Part shown: positions 43,161-52,239 of the stretch, piece after piece | Layout of the letters: each line of letters starts with the position of its first letter | How positions within the stretch are numbered: the stretch's first letter is position 1 | Source of the DNA: Streptomyces sp. ERV7 | Lineage (GTDB): Bacteria; Actinomycetota; Actinomycetes; Streptomycetales; Streptomycetaceae | Length of the DNA: 64,000 bases | Assembly (NCBI RefSeq): GCF_001653515.1 | Contig: NZ_LYOY01000051.1 | Location: forward strand, 454,001 to 518,000 | Reading direction: 5' to 3' | Position numbers and translations under genes: made by a program | The notes under the pieces: generated by a model | Told to the model about the DNA's origin: nothing | What the model saw: the letters and a program-made list of their open reading frames with translations, nothing else | Database searches by the model: none

Positions 43161-43763
43161 TCAGCTGACCGGTTCGGCAGACGTGCTCAGGAACGCGTTG
43201 AGTGCCGTGTCCGCTGTGGTGGGTCCGTCTGGGCCGATGCTCAGGGAGCCGTGGATGAACTCCACCGCGGTGTCCTTGATGCCACAGAACTCCGATATCC
43301 CCACCTGGAGTTGACGCTCGATCACGGTGTCCCAGCCCAGCTCGGCGAACCGTTCGCGCGGGTAGCTGGAGAGTCCCAGCCACAGCATCCGCTTGGCGCG
43401 CAGGCGCGGGCGGCTCCGGCCGTACGCGAAGCCGTAGTTCCATACCCGGTCGATCCAGCCCTTGAGGATGGCGGGGAGGCCGAACCACCAGACGGGGAAG
43501 ACCACCACGATGGCGTCAGCCCGGTCGATGCGGTCCATGTGGGACCGGACCTCGGACGAGTACTCCTTGTCCCGGTCCCCCCAGTCCGGCTCGTCCTCGG
43601 GGCCGGTGCGCGGGTCGAAGTCCTCGGCGTACAGGTCGAGCAGGTCGACGGTGTATCCGTCCCCGATCAGCCGTTCCCGGGCGCGCTGGGCGATCTGGGC
43701 GGTGAGGGAGTCGCCGCGCGGGTGGGCCAGGACCAACAGTGCGTGCTGTGCCACGGTCGTCAC
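43161..43763 (-). CDS. NAD(P)H-dependent flavin oxidoreductase (KefF/YwrO type), 200 aa
   Basis: The flavodoxin-like fold of MdaB/KefF/YwrO quinone reductases is seen in ALLVLAHPRGDSLTAQIAQR, VDLLDLYAEDFDPR, HMDRIDRADAIVVVFPVWWF, GLPAILKGWIDRVWNYGFAY and MLWLGLSSYPRERF. FMN-dependent two-electron reduction of quinones is expected. GTG 43763 overlaps the TGA of the upstream MDR gene by 4 bases (GTGA); GTG 43754 is an alternative. The two form a coupled redox operon. Confidence 0.92.
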   Translation of the reverse strand: MTTVAQHALLVLAHPRGDSLTAQIAQRARERLIGDGYTVDLLDLYAEDFDPRTGPEDEPDWGDRDKEYSSEVRSHMDRIDRADAIVVVFPVWWFGLPAILKGWIDRVWNYGFAYGRSRPRLRAKRMLWLGLSSYPRERFAELGWDTVIERQLQVGISEFCGIKDTAVEFIHGSLSIGPDGPTTADTALNAFLSTSAEPVS

Positions 43764-44797
43764 CCGTCCAGCCGGACGAGCATCTTGCCGGTGTTGGCGC
43801 CGCGCATCATGCCGAGGAAGGCGGCCGGAGCCTGGTCGATGCCCTCGAACACGGTCTGTTCCGTACGCAGTGTGCCCTCGGCGAGCCAGCCCGCGGCGCG
43901 CTCGATCCACTGGGGGAAGAGGTGGAAGTAGCTGCTGACCAGCATGCCGCGCAGGTTCAGCTCCTTGGCCGCCGCCTGGAAGAGGTTGTCGGGGCCCGCG
44001 GGCGGTGTGGTGGCGTTGTAGTCGCCGATGGCACCGACCAGGGCGATCCGGCCACCGGTGCGCATCGCGCCGATGGCCGCCCGCAGGTGGTCGCCGCCCA
44101 CGCTGTCGAGGTAGACGTCGATACCTTCGGGCGCGGCCTTGGCCAGTTGCTCGTCCAGCGAGCCCGCACGGTAGTCGATGGCCGCGTCGTACCCGAAGTC
44201 CGTCACCAGCCTCTTCACCTTCTCCGGTCCGCCGGCCGAGCCGATGACCTTGGAAGCCCCGAGCTTGCGTGCCAGCTGTCCGGCGACGCTGCCCACGGCT
44301 CCGGCGGCCGCGGAGATGAACACCACGTCACCCTCACGTACGGGTGCGATCTCCGTCAGGGCGGCGTAGGCGGTCAGGCCCGTGGTGCCCAGGGCGCCCA
44401 GATACGCCTGCGGCGGGGCGATGTCGGTGTCGATGACGGTCGCGGCGGCGGCGTCCAGTACCGCGTACTCGCGCCAGCCCAGGAAGTGGGACACGGTGGC
44501 GCCGACCGGCACGGCGGCGGACCGCGAGCTCACCACCACACCGACCGCGCTGCCCTCCAGCGGCGCGCCGAGCGGGAAGGGCGGGATGTACGACGGCGCG
44601 TCATCCATGCGGCCTCGCATGTAGGGGTCCACCGACATCCAGGTGTTGCGGACGACGATCTCGCCTTCGGCCGGGTCCGGTACGTCGGTGCGTACCAGTT
44701 CGAAGTTGTTCGTGGTGGGCTCGCCGACCGGGCGCGAGGCGAGCCGGATCTCACCGGAGACGGCGTTCGTGTGGGCGGTGTGCGTCGGGTTCGACAT
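43760..44797 (-). CDS. Zinc-independent MDR NADP-dependent oxidoreductase (CurA/leukotriene B4 dehydrogenase type), 345 aa
   Basis: Contains IRLASRPVGEPTTNNFELVR, NTWMSVDPYMRGRMDDAPSY, the cofactor motif VFISAAAGAVGSVAGQLARK and DVYLDSVGGDHLRAAIGAMR. These are landmarks of the prostaglandin reductase/CurA branch of the medium-chain family, which reduces enones with NADPH. AGGAAG precedes ATG 44797. A GTG at 44869 would add 24 residues containing a KNLST duplication and cannot be excluded. It is coupled to the flavin oxidoreductase and divergent from the SARP regulator. Confidence 0.93.
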   Translation of the reverse strand: MSNPTHTAHTNAVSGEIRLASRPVGEPTTNNFELVRTDVPDPAEGEIVVRNTWMSVDPYMRGRMDDAPSYIPPFPLGAPLEGSAVGVVVSSRSAAVPVGATVSHFLGWREYAVLDAAAATVIDTDIAPPQAYLGALGTTGLTAYAALTEIAPVREGDVVFISAAAGAVGSVAGQLARKLGASKVIGSAGGPEKVKRLVTDFGYDAAIDYRAGSLDEQLAKAAPEGIDVYLDSVGGDHLRAAIGAMRTGGRIALVGAIGDYNATTPPAGPDNLFQAAAKELNLRGMLVSSYFHLFPQWIERAAGWLAEGTLRTEQTVFEGIDQAPAAFLGMMRGANTGKMLVRLDG

Positions 44798-44818
44798 GGT
44801 GGGCTTCCTGTTCTGGTC

Positions 44819-44848
44819 GGTGCTGAGGTTCTTGGTGCTGAGGTTCTT
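44819..44848. repeat. 15-bp direct repeat upstream of the MDR gene
   Basis: GGTGCTGAGGTTCTT occurs twice in tandem at 44819-44833 and 44834-44848, followed by a degenerate third copy. On the minus strand it would encode KNLST twice if translation began at GTG 44869. Confidence 0.7.
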
Positions 44849-44995
44849 GGCGGTGCTGTTCTCGTTCACGGGGATTACTGTGCCGGGGGCCGCGCACGAA
44901 CTGCTGACGGTCCACGCACGGGCGCGCACGGGGCACGCACGGGAGGGGTCCGGGCCACGTAAAGGCCGCTGAGAGGCGGGGGTTAGCGTGGCGCC

Positions 44996-47900
44996 ATGCG
45001 TTTCGAAGTGTTGGGCCCGTTGCAGGTCCGTACGGATGAGGGGGCTCCGGTCACCGTCCGTGAGCCGAAGGTCCGCGCCCTGCTGGCCGATCTGCTGGCC
45101 CACCACGGGCAGCCGGTCTCGACGGACCGTCTGGTCGATGACCTGTGGGGCGAGTCGGTGCCCAAGAACGCGGTCAACACGCTCCAGACCAAGGTCTCGC
45201 AGCTGCGTCGGGCGCTGGAGACGGCCGAGCCCGGCGGCCGGGAACTGGTCGTCCACCTTCCGGCCGGATACCTGCTGCGCGTACCGACCGAAGCGGTGGA
45301 CTCCGGTCGGTTCGCCGCGCTGACAGGGGAAGCCCGCGGCAGCGAGGACCCGGGCGTTCGCTTCAAGCTGCTGTCGGACGCTCTGGCGCTGTGGCGCGGT
45401 GCGGCCTTTACCGAGTTCCGCGATCACGCCTTCGTCCAGGCTGCCGCAGCCGGGCTGGAAGAACAGCGGCTCACCGTGGTGGAGGAACTCGCCGGGATAC
45501 GTCTGGAGCGGGGCGAACACCGGCTGCTCGCGGATGAGTTGAGCGATCTGGTACGGCTGCACCCGCTACGGGACAGGGTGCGGGCCGTACACATGCGTGC
45601 GCTCTACCTGTCCGGCCGGCAGGCGGAGGCGCTGGAGAGCTACCGTGAGTTGACGGAGCGTCTGGCCGAGGAGCTGGGACTGGACCCCGGGCCCGAACTG
45701 GTCGCGCTCCACCAGGCGATCCTGCGCCAGGACCCGGTGCTCAAGCCCGCCTCGTCCTCCGGCCCGACCGCTTCCGCCGGTCTGCCGCCCGGCCCCGCGC
45801 CCGTGGCCGCGTTCCGCACCAACCTCCCTGCCCGGCTGACCGATCTGATCGGGCGACGCCGAGAGGTCTCGGAAGTCAGGGCGTTGCTCCAGTCGGGCCG
45901 GTTGGTGACACTCGTCGGGCCCGGTGGTGTCGGCAAGACCCGGCTTGCGCTGGAGGCCGCCGCGCCACCCGTGGACGCACTGCCCGACGCCGGAGGGTTC
46001 CCTGGCGCCGAGGCCTTCCCCGACGGAGTGTGGCTGGTCGAACTCGCCGCCGAGACCGGCGGTGCCGCTACCGGATCCTCACCTGGTGAGACCGTGGGCA
46101 GCGGTGACGCCGCCGCCGTGGCGTCAGTGGTGGCCGACACGCTCGGCATCCGCGACCACGCGGGCTCCGCCCCCATGCCGCCGGGGCACGCCGTGGACCG
46201 GCTCGCCCGCGCGCTGGGCCCCCGCCGTCTGCTGCTCGTCCTGGACAACTGCGAGCACCTGGTCCAGCCGGTGTCCGAACTGGCCGAACGCCTGCTGCGC
46301 CAGGCTCCCGGCCTGCGCATCCTGGCCACCAGCCGGGAGCCGCTGGCGATCCTCGGTGAGGCGCTGCACGCGGTCGAGCCGCTGGCGGAGTCCGACGCGG
46401 TGCTGCTCTTCGCGGCGCGGGCGGCAGCGGCCTCTCCGGGTTTCGCCCTCGGCCCCGCCAACGCCGACGCCGTGGCGCGCGTCTGCGAGCGGCTCGACGG
46501 TATCCCGCTCGCGCTGGAGCTCGCCGCCGCGCGGGTACGGGCCCTGGGGGTGCATGAACTGGCCGAGCGTCTGGACGACCGGTTCCGCCTGCTCAACGCG
46601 GGACGCCGGGACGCGCCCGCCCGTCAGCGGACCCTGCGTGCGGTGATCGACTGGAGCTGGGAACTGCTGACCGGACCGGAGCGGGCCGTTCTGCGCCGAC
46701 TGGCCGTCTTCGCAGGTGGATGCGGGCTGGACGCCGCCGAGGAGGTCTGCGCCCAACCGGAGGCACCGGCCGACACCGTGCTCGATGTGATCACCCGCCT
46801 GGTGGACCGCTCACTGGTCACCATGGTGGACAGCGAGGACGGTCCCCGGTACCGGTTGCTGGAGTCGGTTGCCGCCTACAGCCTCGAACGCCTGGAGGAG
46901 GCCGGTGAGACCCGGCTCGCCCGCCGACGGCACCGCCTGCACTACGTCCTGCTGGCGGAGCGGGCACAGCCGTGGCTGTACGGGCCCGACCAGCGCCGCT
47001 GGCTGCGACGCCTCGACAGCGACAGCGCCAACCTGCGCTCCGCGCTCGCCGACGCCGCGGCGACGACAGCGGACGCGGCGACCACGGTGCACAGTGGCGC
47101 GGACGGCCGCGCGGACACCGACCCCGACCTGGCGGTACGCCAAGTCAACGCGCTGGCCTGGTACTGGTTCCTGCGCGGCCGCCTCGGCGAGGCCCAGCGC
47201 TCGTTCGCCATGGCGCTGCGTCTGAGCCCTGGTGTCCCCGGCGAAAACGGGCCCGCCCGCGACGAGGGCTCGCGGGTGGCCCGGCTGAGCGCGCAGGCGA
47301 GGCAGGCCGCGTTCGCGCTGCTGGCCGGGGAAGGGACGCAACCGCAGCACACCATCGAGACGGAGTACGACGGGGCGGACGCCAGAGCCCGTCTGTTCCT
47401 GGCGCTCGCCCGGTGCGGGTTCGGCGAACCTTCGGATGAGGACCTCACCAGGAACCTGCTGGCCGAGTTCCGGGCCACCGAGGACCGCTGGGGCATGGCC
47501 GCGACACAGAGCACCCGCGCGACCCAGGCCCTGTACCGGGGCGACCTCGCGGATCTGAAGCGGTACGCCGTGGACAGCGCGGCACGCTTCGCCGAGCTCG
47601 ACGAGGGGTGGGGGAAGCTGCGAGCGGGCGAACAACTGGGCGTACTGGCCGAGATCGCCGGTGACTACGCCGAAGCCACCCGTCTGCACGGGGACGGCGT
47701 GCGCATCGCCGAGGAACTGCAGCTGTGGACGGACGTCTCGTTCGGGTTGTCCAGGCTCGGCAGGATCGCGCTGCTCACCGGCGAGTACACCGCCGCGGCC
47801 GGGTACCACGAGCGGGCCAGGCGCCTGGCCGCGGAACAACTGCACCGGCCCGCCGAGCAGTTCGCCACGACCGGACTCGCCCTGGGGGCCCGCAGACAGG

Positions 47901-48403
47901 GTGACCTCGAAGGCGCCGAGACCCATCTGCTTCCCTGGCTGGAGTGGAACCGCGACAAGGGGGTGGATTCCGGCATGGCCCTCATCCTGGCGGAGCTCGG
48001 TTTCATCGCCGAGCAGCGGGGCGACGTGCTCCAGGCGCAGGCGCTGCACCTGGAAGGACTGGCCGCGGCGCGCAGGACAGGCGATGTGCGAGCGATCGCG
48101 CTCGCCCTCGAAGGGCTGGCCGGCGCGTACGCGGACGGGGACCCCGGACATGCCGCCCGGCTGCTCGGCACGTCCGCCGCACTCCGCGAATCGGTCGGCA
48201 CACCGCTTCCCCCGGCCGAACGCGGCGACGTCGACCGCGTCACCGCACGTGCGAGCACGGCCCTGGACGCCGACACCTTCGCCGCCGCGTTCCAGCGCGG
48301 CCGTGACCTGGACCTGAACGACCAGCTGAGCCAGTTGCCGCCCTTCCCCGCAGCGGACGGGGATACCGGGAAGCACACATCCTCACCTGCCCACCAACCA
48401 TAA
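44996..48403 (+). CDS. AfsR/SARP-family regulator with NB-ARC and TPR domains, 1135 aa
   Basis: Residues 1-90 are an OmpR-type winged helix (MRFEVLGPLQVRTDEGAPVT, VNTLQTKVSQLRRALETAE). Residues 95-245 are the BTAD helical domain (LRDRVRAVHMRALYLSGRQA, EALESYRELTERLAEELGLD). An NB-ARC STAND ATPase follows with Walker A LVGPGGVGKTRLALE near residue 306, LLVLDNCEHLVQPVSELAER and LRILATSREPLAILGEALHA. The C-terminal 400 residues are TPR-like helices. Such proteins activate secondary-metabolite genes and are often switched by nucleotide or phosphorylation. The start follows the divergent MDR gene by about 200 bp; targets may be that redox pair or an unlinked cluster. Confidence 0.95.
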   Translation: MRFEVLGPLQVRTDEGAPVTVREPKVRALLADLLAHHGQPVSTDRLVDDLWGESVPKNAVNTLQTKVSQLRRALETAEPGGRELVVHLPAGYLLRVPTEAVDSGRFAALTGEARGSEDPGVRFKLLSDALALWRGAAFTEFRDHAFVQAAAAGLEEQRLTVVEELAGIRLERGEHRLLADELSDLVRLHPLRDRVRAVHMRALYLSGRQAEALESYRELTERLAEELGLDPGPELVALHQAILRQDPVLKPASSSGPTASAGLPPGPAPVAAFRTNLPARLTDLIGRRREVSEVRALLQSGRLVTLVGPGGVGKTRLALEAAAPPVDALPDAGGFPGAEAFPDGVWLVELAAETGGAATGSSPGETVGSGDAAAVASVVADTLGIRDHAGSAPMPPGHAVDRLARALGPRRLLLVLDNCEHLVQPVSELAERLLRQAPGLRILATSREPLAILGEALHAVEPLAESDAVLLFAARAAAASPGFALGPANADAVARVCERLDGIPLALELAAARVRALGVHELAERLDDRFRLLNAGRRDAPARQRTLRAVIDWSWELLTGPERAVLRRLAVFAGGCGLDAAEEVCAQPEAPADTVLDVITRLVDRSLVTMVDSEDGPRYRLLESVAAYSLERLEEAGETRLARRRHRLHYVLLAERAQPWLYGPDQRRWLRRLDSDSANLRSALADAAATTADAATTVHSGADGRADTDPDLAVRQVNALAWYWFLRGRLGEAQRSFAMALRLSPGVPGENGPARDEGSRVARLSAQARQAAFALLAGEGTQPQHTIETEYDGADARARLFLALARCGFGEPSDEDLTRNLLAEFRATEDRWGMAATQSTRATQALYRGDLADLKRYAVDSAARFAELDEGWGKLRAGEQLGVLAEIAGDYAEATRLHGDGVRIAEELQLWTDVSFGLSRLGRIALLTGEYTAAAGYHERARRLAAEQLHRPAEQFATTGLALGARRQGDLEGAETHLLPWLEWNRDKGVDSGMALILAELGFIAEQRGDVLQAQALHLEGLAAARRTGDVRAIALALEGLAGAYADGDPGHAARLLGTSAALRESVGTPLPPAERGDVDRVTARASTALDADTFAAAFQRGRDLDLNDQLSQLPPFPAADGDTGKHTSSPAHQP

Positions 48404-48502
48404 GCACCCATCAGATTTACGGGACGGGCGTGACCAGGGCCAGGTCCAGGGCCAGGTCCACCGTTACCGGGCCTTCGCCCCCGTGGTGTGTTTCCGATGA
48501 CG

Positions 48503-50014
48503 TCAGGGGCGCGTGGCCCGCGGCCGTCGAGGCGACGACGCAGGCGCCGCGGTGGCCCGTTCGAGCGCCGCGTCCTCCTCGCTGCTGGCCCGGAGCTGGG
48601 GCTTGGCGTCGGGGCGGCCCTTGGGCAGGAAGACGGCGAACGCCAGCCCGCCGACCACCGCGGCCGTCGCGATCAGGAAGGAGACGCGGAAGCCGTGCAT
48701 GCTCGGGAGCGAGACGGAACCGAAGTCCTGGGACGTGTTGGCGAGCACCATGCCGATGACGGCGCTCGACACCGACGTACCGATCGAGCGCATCAGCGTG
48801 TTGAGGCCGTTGGCCGCGCCCGTCTCGGACGGGTCGACGGCACCGACGATGAGCGCGGGGAGCGAGGAGTAGGCGAGGCCGATGCCCGCGCCGACGACGA
48901 CCGAGATGACGATGGTCTGCCAGGCCGCGCTCATCAGGCCGAGCCCCGTCCCGTACCCGACCGCGATGATCAGCATGCCGAGGATGAGGGTGGTCTTGGG
49001 GCCGTACTTGGCGGAGAGGCGGGCGTAGACCGGAGCGGTCAGCATCATCGTCAGACCGAGCGGCGCCACACACAGTCCGGCTACGACCATCGACTGGCCG
49101 AGGCCGTACCCGGTGGCGGACGGCAGCTGAAGCAGTTGCGGGAGCACGAGCGAGATGGCGTAGAAGGCGACGCCGACCATCATGGAGGCCAGGTTGGTGA
49201 GCAGCACCTCGCGCCGGGCGGTGGTGCGCAGGTTCACCAGCGGCGCCTTGACGCGCAGCTCCATCACGCCCCACAGGACGAGGACCAGGACCGCCGAGCC
49301 GAGCAGGCCGAGCGTGGTGGTCGATCCCCAGCCCCAGTCGCTGCCCTTGGTGATCGGGAGCAGCAGCAGGATCAGCCCCGCGGAGAGTCCGAGCGCGCCG
49401 AACACGTCGAAGGTGCCCTCCGCCTTGACCTTGCTCTCCGGTACGAAAAGGAGGGTGAGCACGATGGCCAGTGTGCCGAGGCCCGCGGAGCCGAAGAACA
49501 GGGTGTGCCAGTTCGTGTGCTGGGCGACCAGGGCGGCGAGCGGCAGCGCGAGTCCGCCGCCGACGCCTATGGAGGAGCTCATCAGTGCCATCGCCGAGCC
49601 GAGCTTCTCGCGGGGCAGCTCGTCGCGCATCAGGCCGATGCCGAGCGGGATGGCGCCCATGGCGAAGCCCTGAAGGGCCCGGCCGACGATCATCACGAGG
49701 AGTTCGCTGGTGAAGCCGGCGATCAGCGAGCCGACCACCATGATGGCGAGGCTGGCCAGGAGCATGCGGCGTTTGCCGTACAGGTCGCCGAGCCGGCCCA
49801 TGATCGGGGTGGCCACGGCGCCGGCGAGCAGCGTCGAGGTCATGACCCAGGTGGCGTTGGAGGGGGAGGTGCTGAGCAGCTCCGGCAGGTCCTTGATGAC
49901 GGGCACGAGGAGCGTCTGCATCACCGCGACGGTGATGCCGGCGAAAGCGAGAACAGGGACGACACCGCGTGTGCCGCGCGGCGCGGCCTGCTGGTCGGTC
50001 GTCGGCTGGGACAT
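48503..50014 (-). CDS. MFS transporter, DHA2/EmrB type, 503 aa
   Basis: About 14 membrane segments are predicted by eye. MFS signatures include IMGRLGDLYGKRRMLLASLA after helix 2, VGRALQGFAMGAIPLGIGLM (motif C region), FFGSAGLGTLAIVLTLLFVP, and in the second half YARLSAKYGPKTTLILGMLI and EPSETG-like DPSETGAANGLNTLMRSIG. The C-terminus is a basic, proline-rich tail. The likely role is proton-driven efflux of drugs or an endogenous metabolite. It is convergent with the SARP gene, and no dedicated regulator is adjacent. Confidence 0.93.
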   Translation of the reverse strand: MSQPTTDQQAAPRGTRGVVPVLAFAGITVAVMQTLLVPVIKDLPELLSTSPSNATWVMTSTLLAGAVATPIMGRLGDLYGKRRMLLASLAIMVVGSLIAGFTSELLVMIVGRALQGFAMGAIPLGIGLMRDELPREKLGSAMALMSSSIGVGGGLALPLAALVAQHTNWHTLFFGSAGLGTLAIVLTLLFVPESKVKAEGTFDVFGALGLSAGLILLLLPITKGSDWGWGSTTTLGLLGSAVLVLVLWGVMELRVKAPLVNLRTTARREVLLTNLASMMVGVAFYAISLVLPQLLQLPSATGYGLGQSMVVAGLCVAPLGLTMMLTAPVYARLSAKYGPKTTLILGMLIIAVGYGTGLGLMSAAWQTIVISVVVGAGIGLAYSSLPALIVGAVDPSETGAANGLNTLMRSIGTSVSSAVIGMVLANTSQDFGSVSLPSMHGFRVSFLIATAAVVGGLAFAVFLPKGRPDAKPQLRASSEEDAALERATAAPASSPRRPRATRP

Positions 50015-50206
50015 TCGGGGCCTCCGGAGGCGGGACGAGGTCGGCGGCGGCACCCGGCGTGGGTACGTGTAGCTCAAACCTGTTTCCCCAGGCGACTATT
50101 CCGGGGGACTCCGAAGAATTCCGTACGCGCACGAATCTTGACCCGCATGGGAAACGCTTGACCTTTTCATTGCCTGCCCAGGCGGAGGCGGCCCGTGCAG
50201 CGCGGC

Positions 50207-50722
50207 CTATCGCACGAGCCGCCACTTGTAGCGCGCATCACCGGGGTCCAAGTCCTTACGGACCGTCACATACGAGGTGCCGTCCCGATAGGGCGTGCTC
50301 AGGAGCTTGCCGTCGTCGTGCGAGACCCAGAAGAGGTCTCCCGCGTTGTTTCCGTTGAAGTGCCAGGCCTGGTTGGGATCGTTCGCATCGCACTTGCCCA
50401 GCCAGGCGAGGCCCCAGCCGGCGACATCCGCGAGGCACTTGCCGCCGCTCACCGAGATGATCATCCACGCGGGTGTCTTCGCGAGGTCGAGCCGCCACCG
50501 CTGCCGGGGGTCGGAGGCAGCACAGGCCGCGAAGTTGGCGGTGCCCTGGAAGGCGTTCGCGGGATCGTCGGCGGTCGTCATACACAGACCGTTGCCGGTG
50601 TTGCGGAACATGCTGCCGGGGTCCGGCGCGGCGTGCACAGGCGCTGTCCCGGCGACAAGGACACCGCCCACGGCCGCGGCCAGAGCAGCAGCCGTCACAC
50701 GAATTCGACCCATCACCCTCAT
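50207..50722 (-). CDS. Secreted ricin-type beta-trefoil protein, 171 aa
   Basis: A signal peptide (VTAAALAAAVGGVLVAGTAP, cleavage near VHA-AP) is followed by a single beta-trefoil with repeated strand-turn units (GSMFRNTGNGLCMTTADDPA, QRWRLDLAKTPAWMIISVSG, GKCLADVAGWGLAWLGKCDA, NQAWHFNGNN). QRW and QAW are close to the QxW repeats of ricin-type lectin domains. It has no catalytic domain, so it is a stand-alone carbohydrate- or ligand-binding secreted protein. The start ATG 50722 follows AAGGGG. Confidence 0.85.
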   Translation of the reverse strand: MRVMGRIRVTAAALAAAVGGVLVAGTAPVHAAPDPGSMFRNTGNGLCMTTADDPANAFQGTANFAACAASDPRQRWRLDLAKTPAWMIISVSGGKCLADVAGWGLAWLGKCDANDPNQAWHFNGNNAGDLFWVSHDDGKLLSTPYRDGTSYVTVRKDLDPGDARYKWRLVR

Positions 50723-51045
50723 AACCGCCCCTTTCCTCAGGTAGCCGTGCAGAACTCCATCATGGGACGTCTGCATTTCACGCCACCATCCCCAGATCAA
50801 GGGACACCGAAGCCGCCAACAAACACTCATTGCGACTAAAGGTGAAGGTGAGGTTGAGATGGAGGTTGAAGTCTGCGGGGCGTTGTCGAACGGCAGCGTT
50901 GTCTAACGGCAGCCTCGTGCGGCGCCGTACCTGCATGGCTCTTCGGTTGTGCCCGCAGGAGTAGTAACGTGCGCCTGTTTCCTTCGACGCCGCACCAGGC
51001 TGCACGCTCGACGCAGGAGCGCGGGGCAGCCCAAGGGGGTCTGCC

Positions 51046-52176
51046 ATGGAGCAGGGAACCAACGACACCACCCCACATGCCGCGACCGACATGATCGCCC
51101 TTGGCACGGCGCCCGCCGCGAGCGCCCCCTCCTGCGCCGACAGCAGCGTCCACCCCTCACTGCCCGCCGCCATCTGGGCGCTTCAGACTCCCGTGTCGCC
51201 TGCCGCCGACCTGGCGAACGCGCACGTCGTGGCCTGGGCACGCAGGCACGGGCTGGTCCGCTCCGCCGCCGCCGAACGCCGCCTCGCGTCCGTACGCCTG
51301 GGGGATTTCGCCGCCCGCGTCTATCCGACCGCGGCGGTCGGGGACCTGCTGCTCACCACCGACTGGATCGCCTGGCTGGACATCCTCGACGACCAGAACG
51401 ACGACCGCCGCACCGCCTTGGACCCGCAAGGGTTCGACGGGTTCCTGGCCGGCGTCGCCGACGCGGCATCCACCGCCACCCCGCACCCGGACACCGGGCC
51501 GATCGGTGACGCGCTGGGCGATCTGTGGGCGCGCACCCGCGTCCGGGCCGGCAGCAGACTGTGCCGCCGCCTGCGTCTGCACCTGCTGGAGTACCTCGCC
51601 GGCAACCTGCAGCAGGCCGCGTACCGAGGACTCGGCGACGTCTGTGACCTCGCCGAGTACGGGGCGTTGCGCCGGGCCGCGGGGGGAATCCTCGTGACGT
51701 TCGACCTCATCGAGATCGCAGGCGCGGCCGAACTGCCGCCCTCGGTGTACTACAGCCGCACCTACCAGCGCCTGCTGACGGCCGCCGGCGACGTCGTGTG
51801 CTGGACGAACGACGTCCTCACCCTCGACAAGGAGACCGCCGCGGGCGACCTGCTCAACATGGTCACCGTGCTCCAGCGGGCGCGCCGCCGCAGCCGCAGC
51901 GAGGCCCTCGCGCGGGCCAGGGACCTCATCGGCCGTCGCCTCGCCGACTTCCAGCGGGCCGAGGAGGACCTGCCGGGCCTGTGCACGGCGCTGGACCTTG
52001 ACCGTACGCACCAACAGGCGTTGACCGCGTGCGTCGGCCTGCTGCGGGCCTGGATGCGCGGCCATGCCGCATGGGGAATCTCCACGAGCCGCTACGCCCC
52101 TGTGCCCGCCGACCCCGCGTATCTGGAGGAGCTCATTCCAGGCTCCGCGCACACCGAGCCGGTCTCGGACACGTGA
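51046..52176 (+). CDS. Class I terpene synthase, 376 aa
   Basis: The terpene synthase fold is supported by the metal-binding aspartate motif in WIAWLDILDDQNDDR (near residue 115) and the second motif VVCWTNDVLTLDKETAAGDL (near residue 254), an NDxxTxxxE variant of the NSE triad. The C-terminal RY pair is present as SRY in GISTSRYAP. The N-terminal 45 residues are alanine/proline-rich and probably disordered. It should cyclise a prenyl diphosphate; the product cannot be predicted. An FAD monooxygenase gene follows 63 bp later, suggesting an oxygenated terpenoid. Confidence 0.88.
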   Translation: MEQGTNDTTPHAATDMIALGTAPAASAPSCADSSVHPSLPAAIWALQTPVSPAADLANAHVVAWARRHGLVRSAAAERRLASVRLGDFAARVYPTAAVGDLLLTTDWIAWLDILDDQNDDRRTALDPQGFDGFLAGVADAASTATPHPDTGPIGDALGDLWARTRVRAGSRLCRRLRLHLLEYLAGNLQQAAYRGLGDVCDLAEYGALRRAAGGILVTFDLIEIAGAAELPPSVYYSRTYQRLLTAAGDVVCWTNDVLTLDKETAAGDLLNMVTVLQRARRRSRSEALARARDLIGRRLADFQRAEEDLPGLCTALDLDRTHQQALTACVGLLRAWMRGHAAWGISTSRYAPVPADPAYLEELIPGSAHTEPVSDT

Positions 52177-52239
52177 TCTCCCGCCGCCCGGCACCGTGCC
52201 CGTGTCGGCGCCGGGACCCAGCAACTGGAAGGTGTCACC

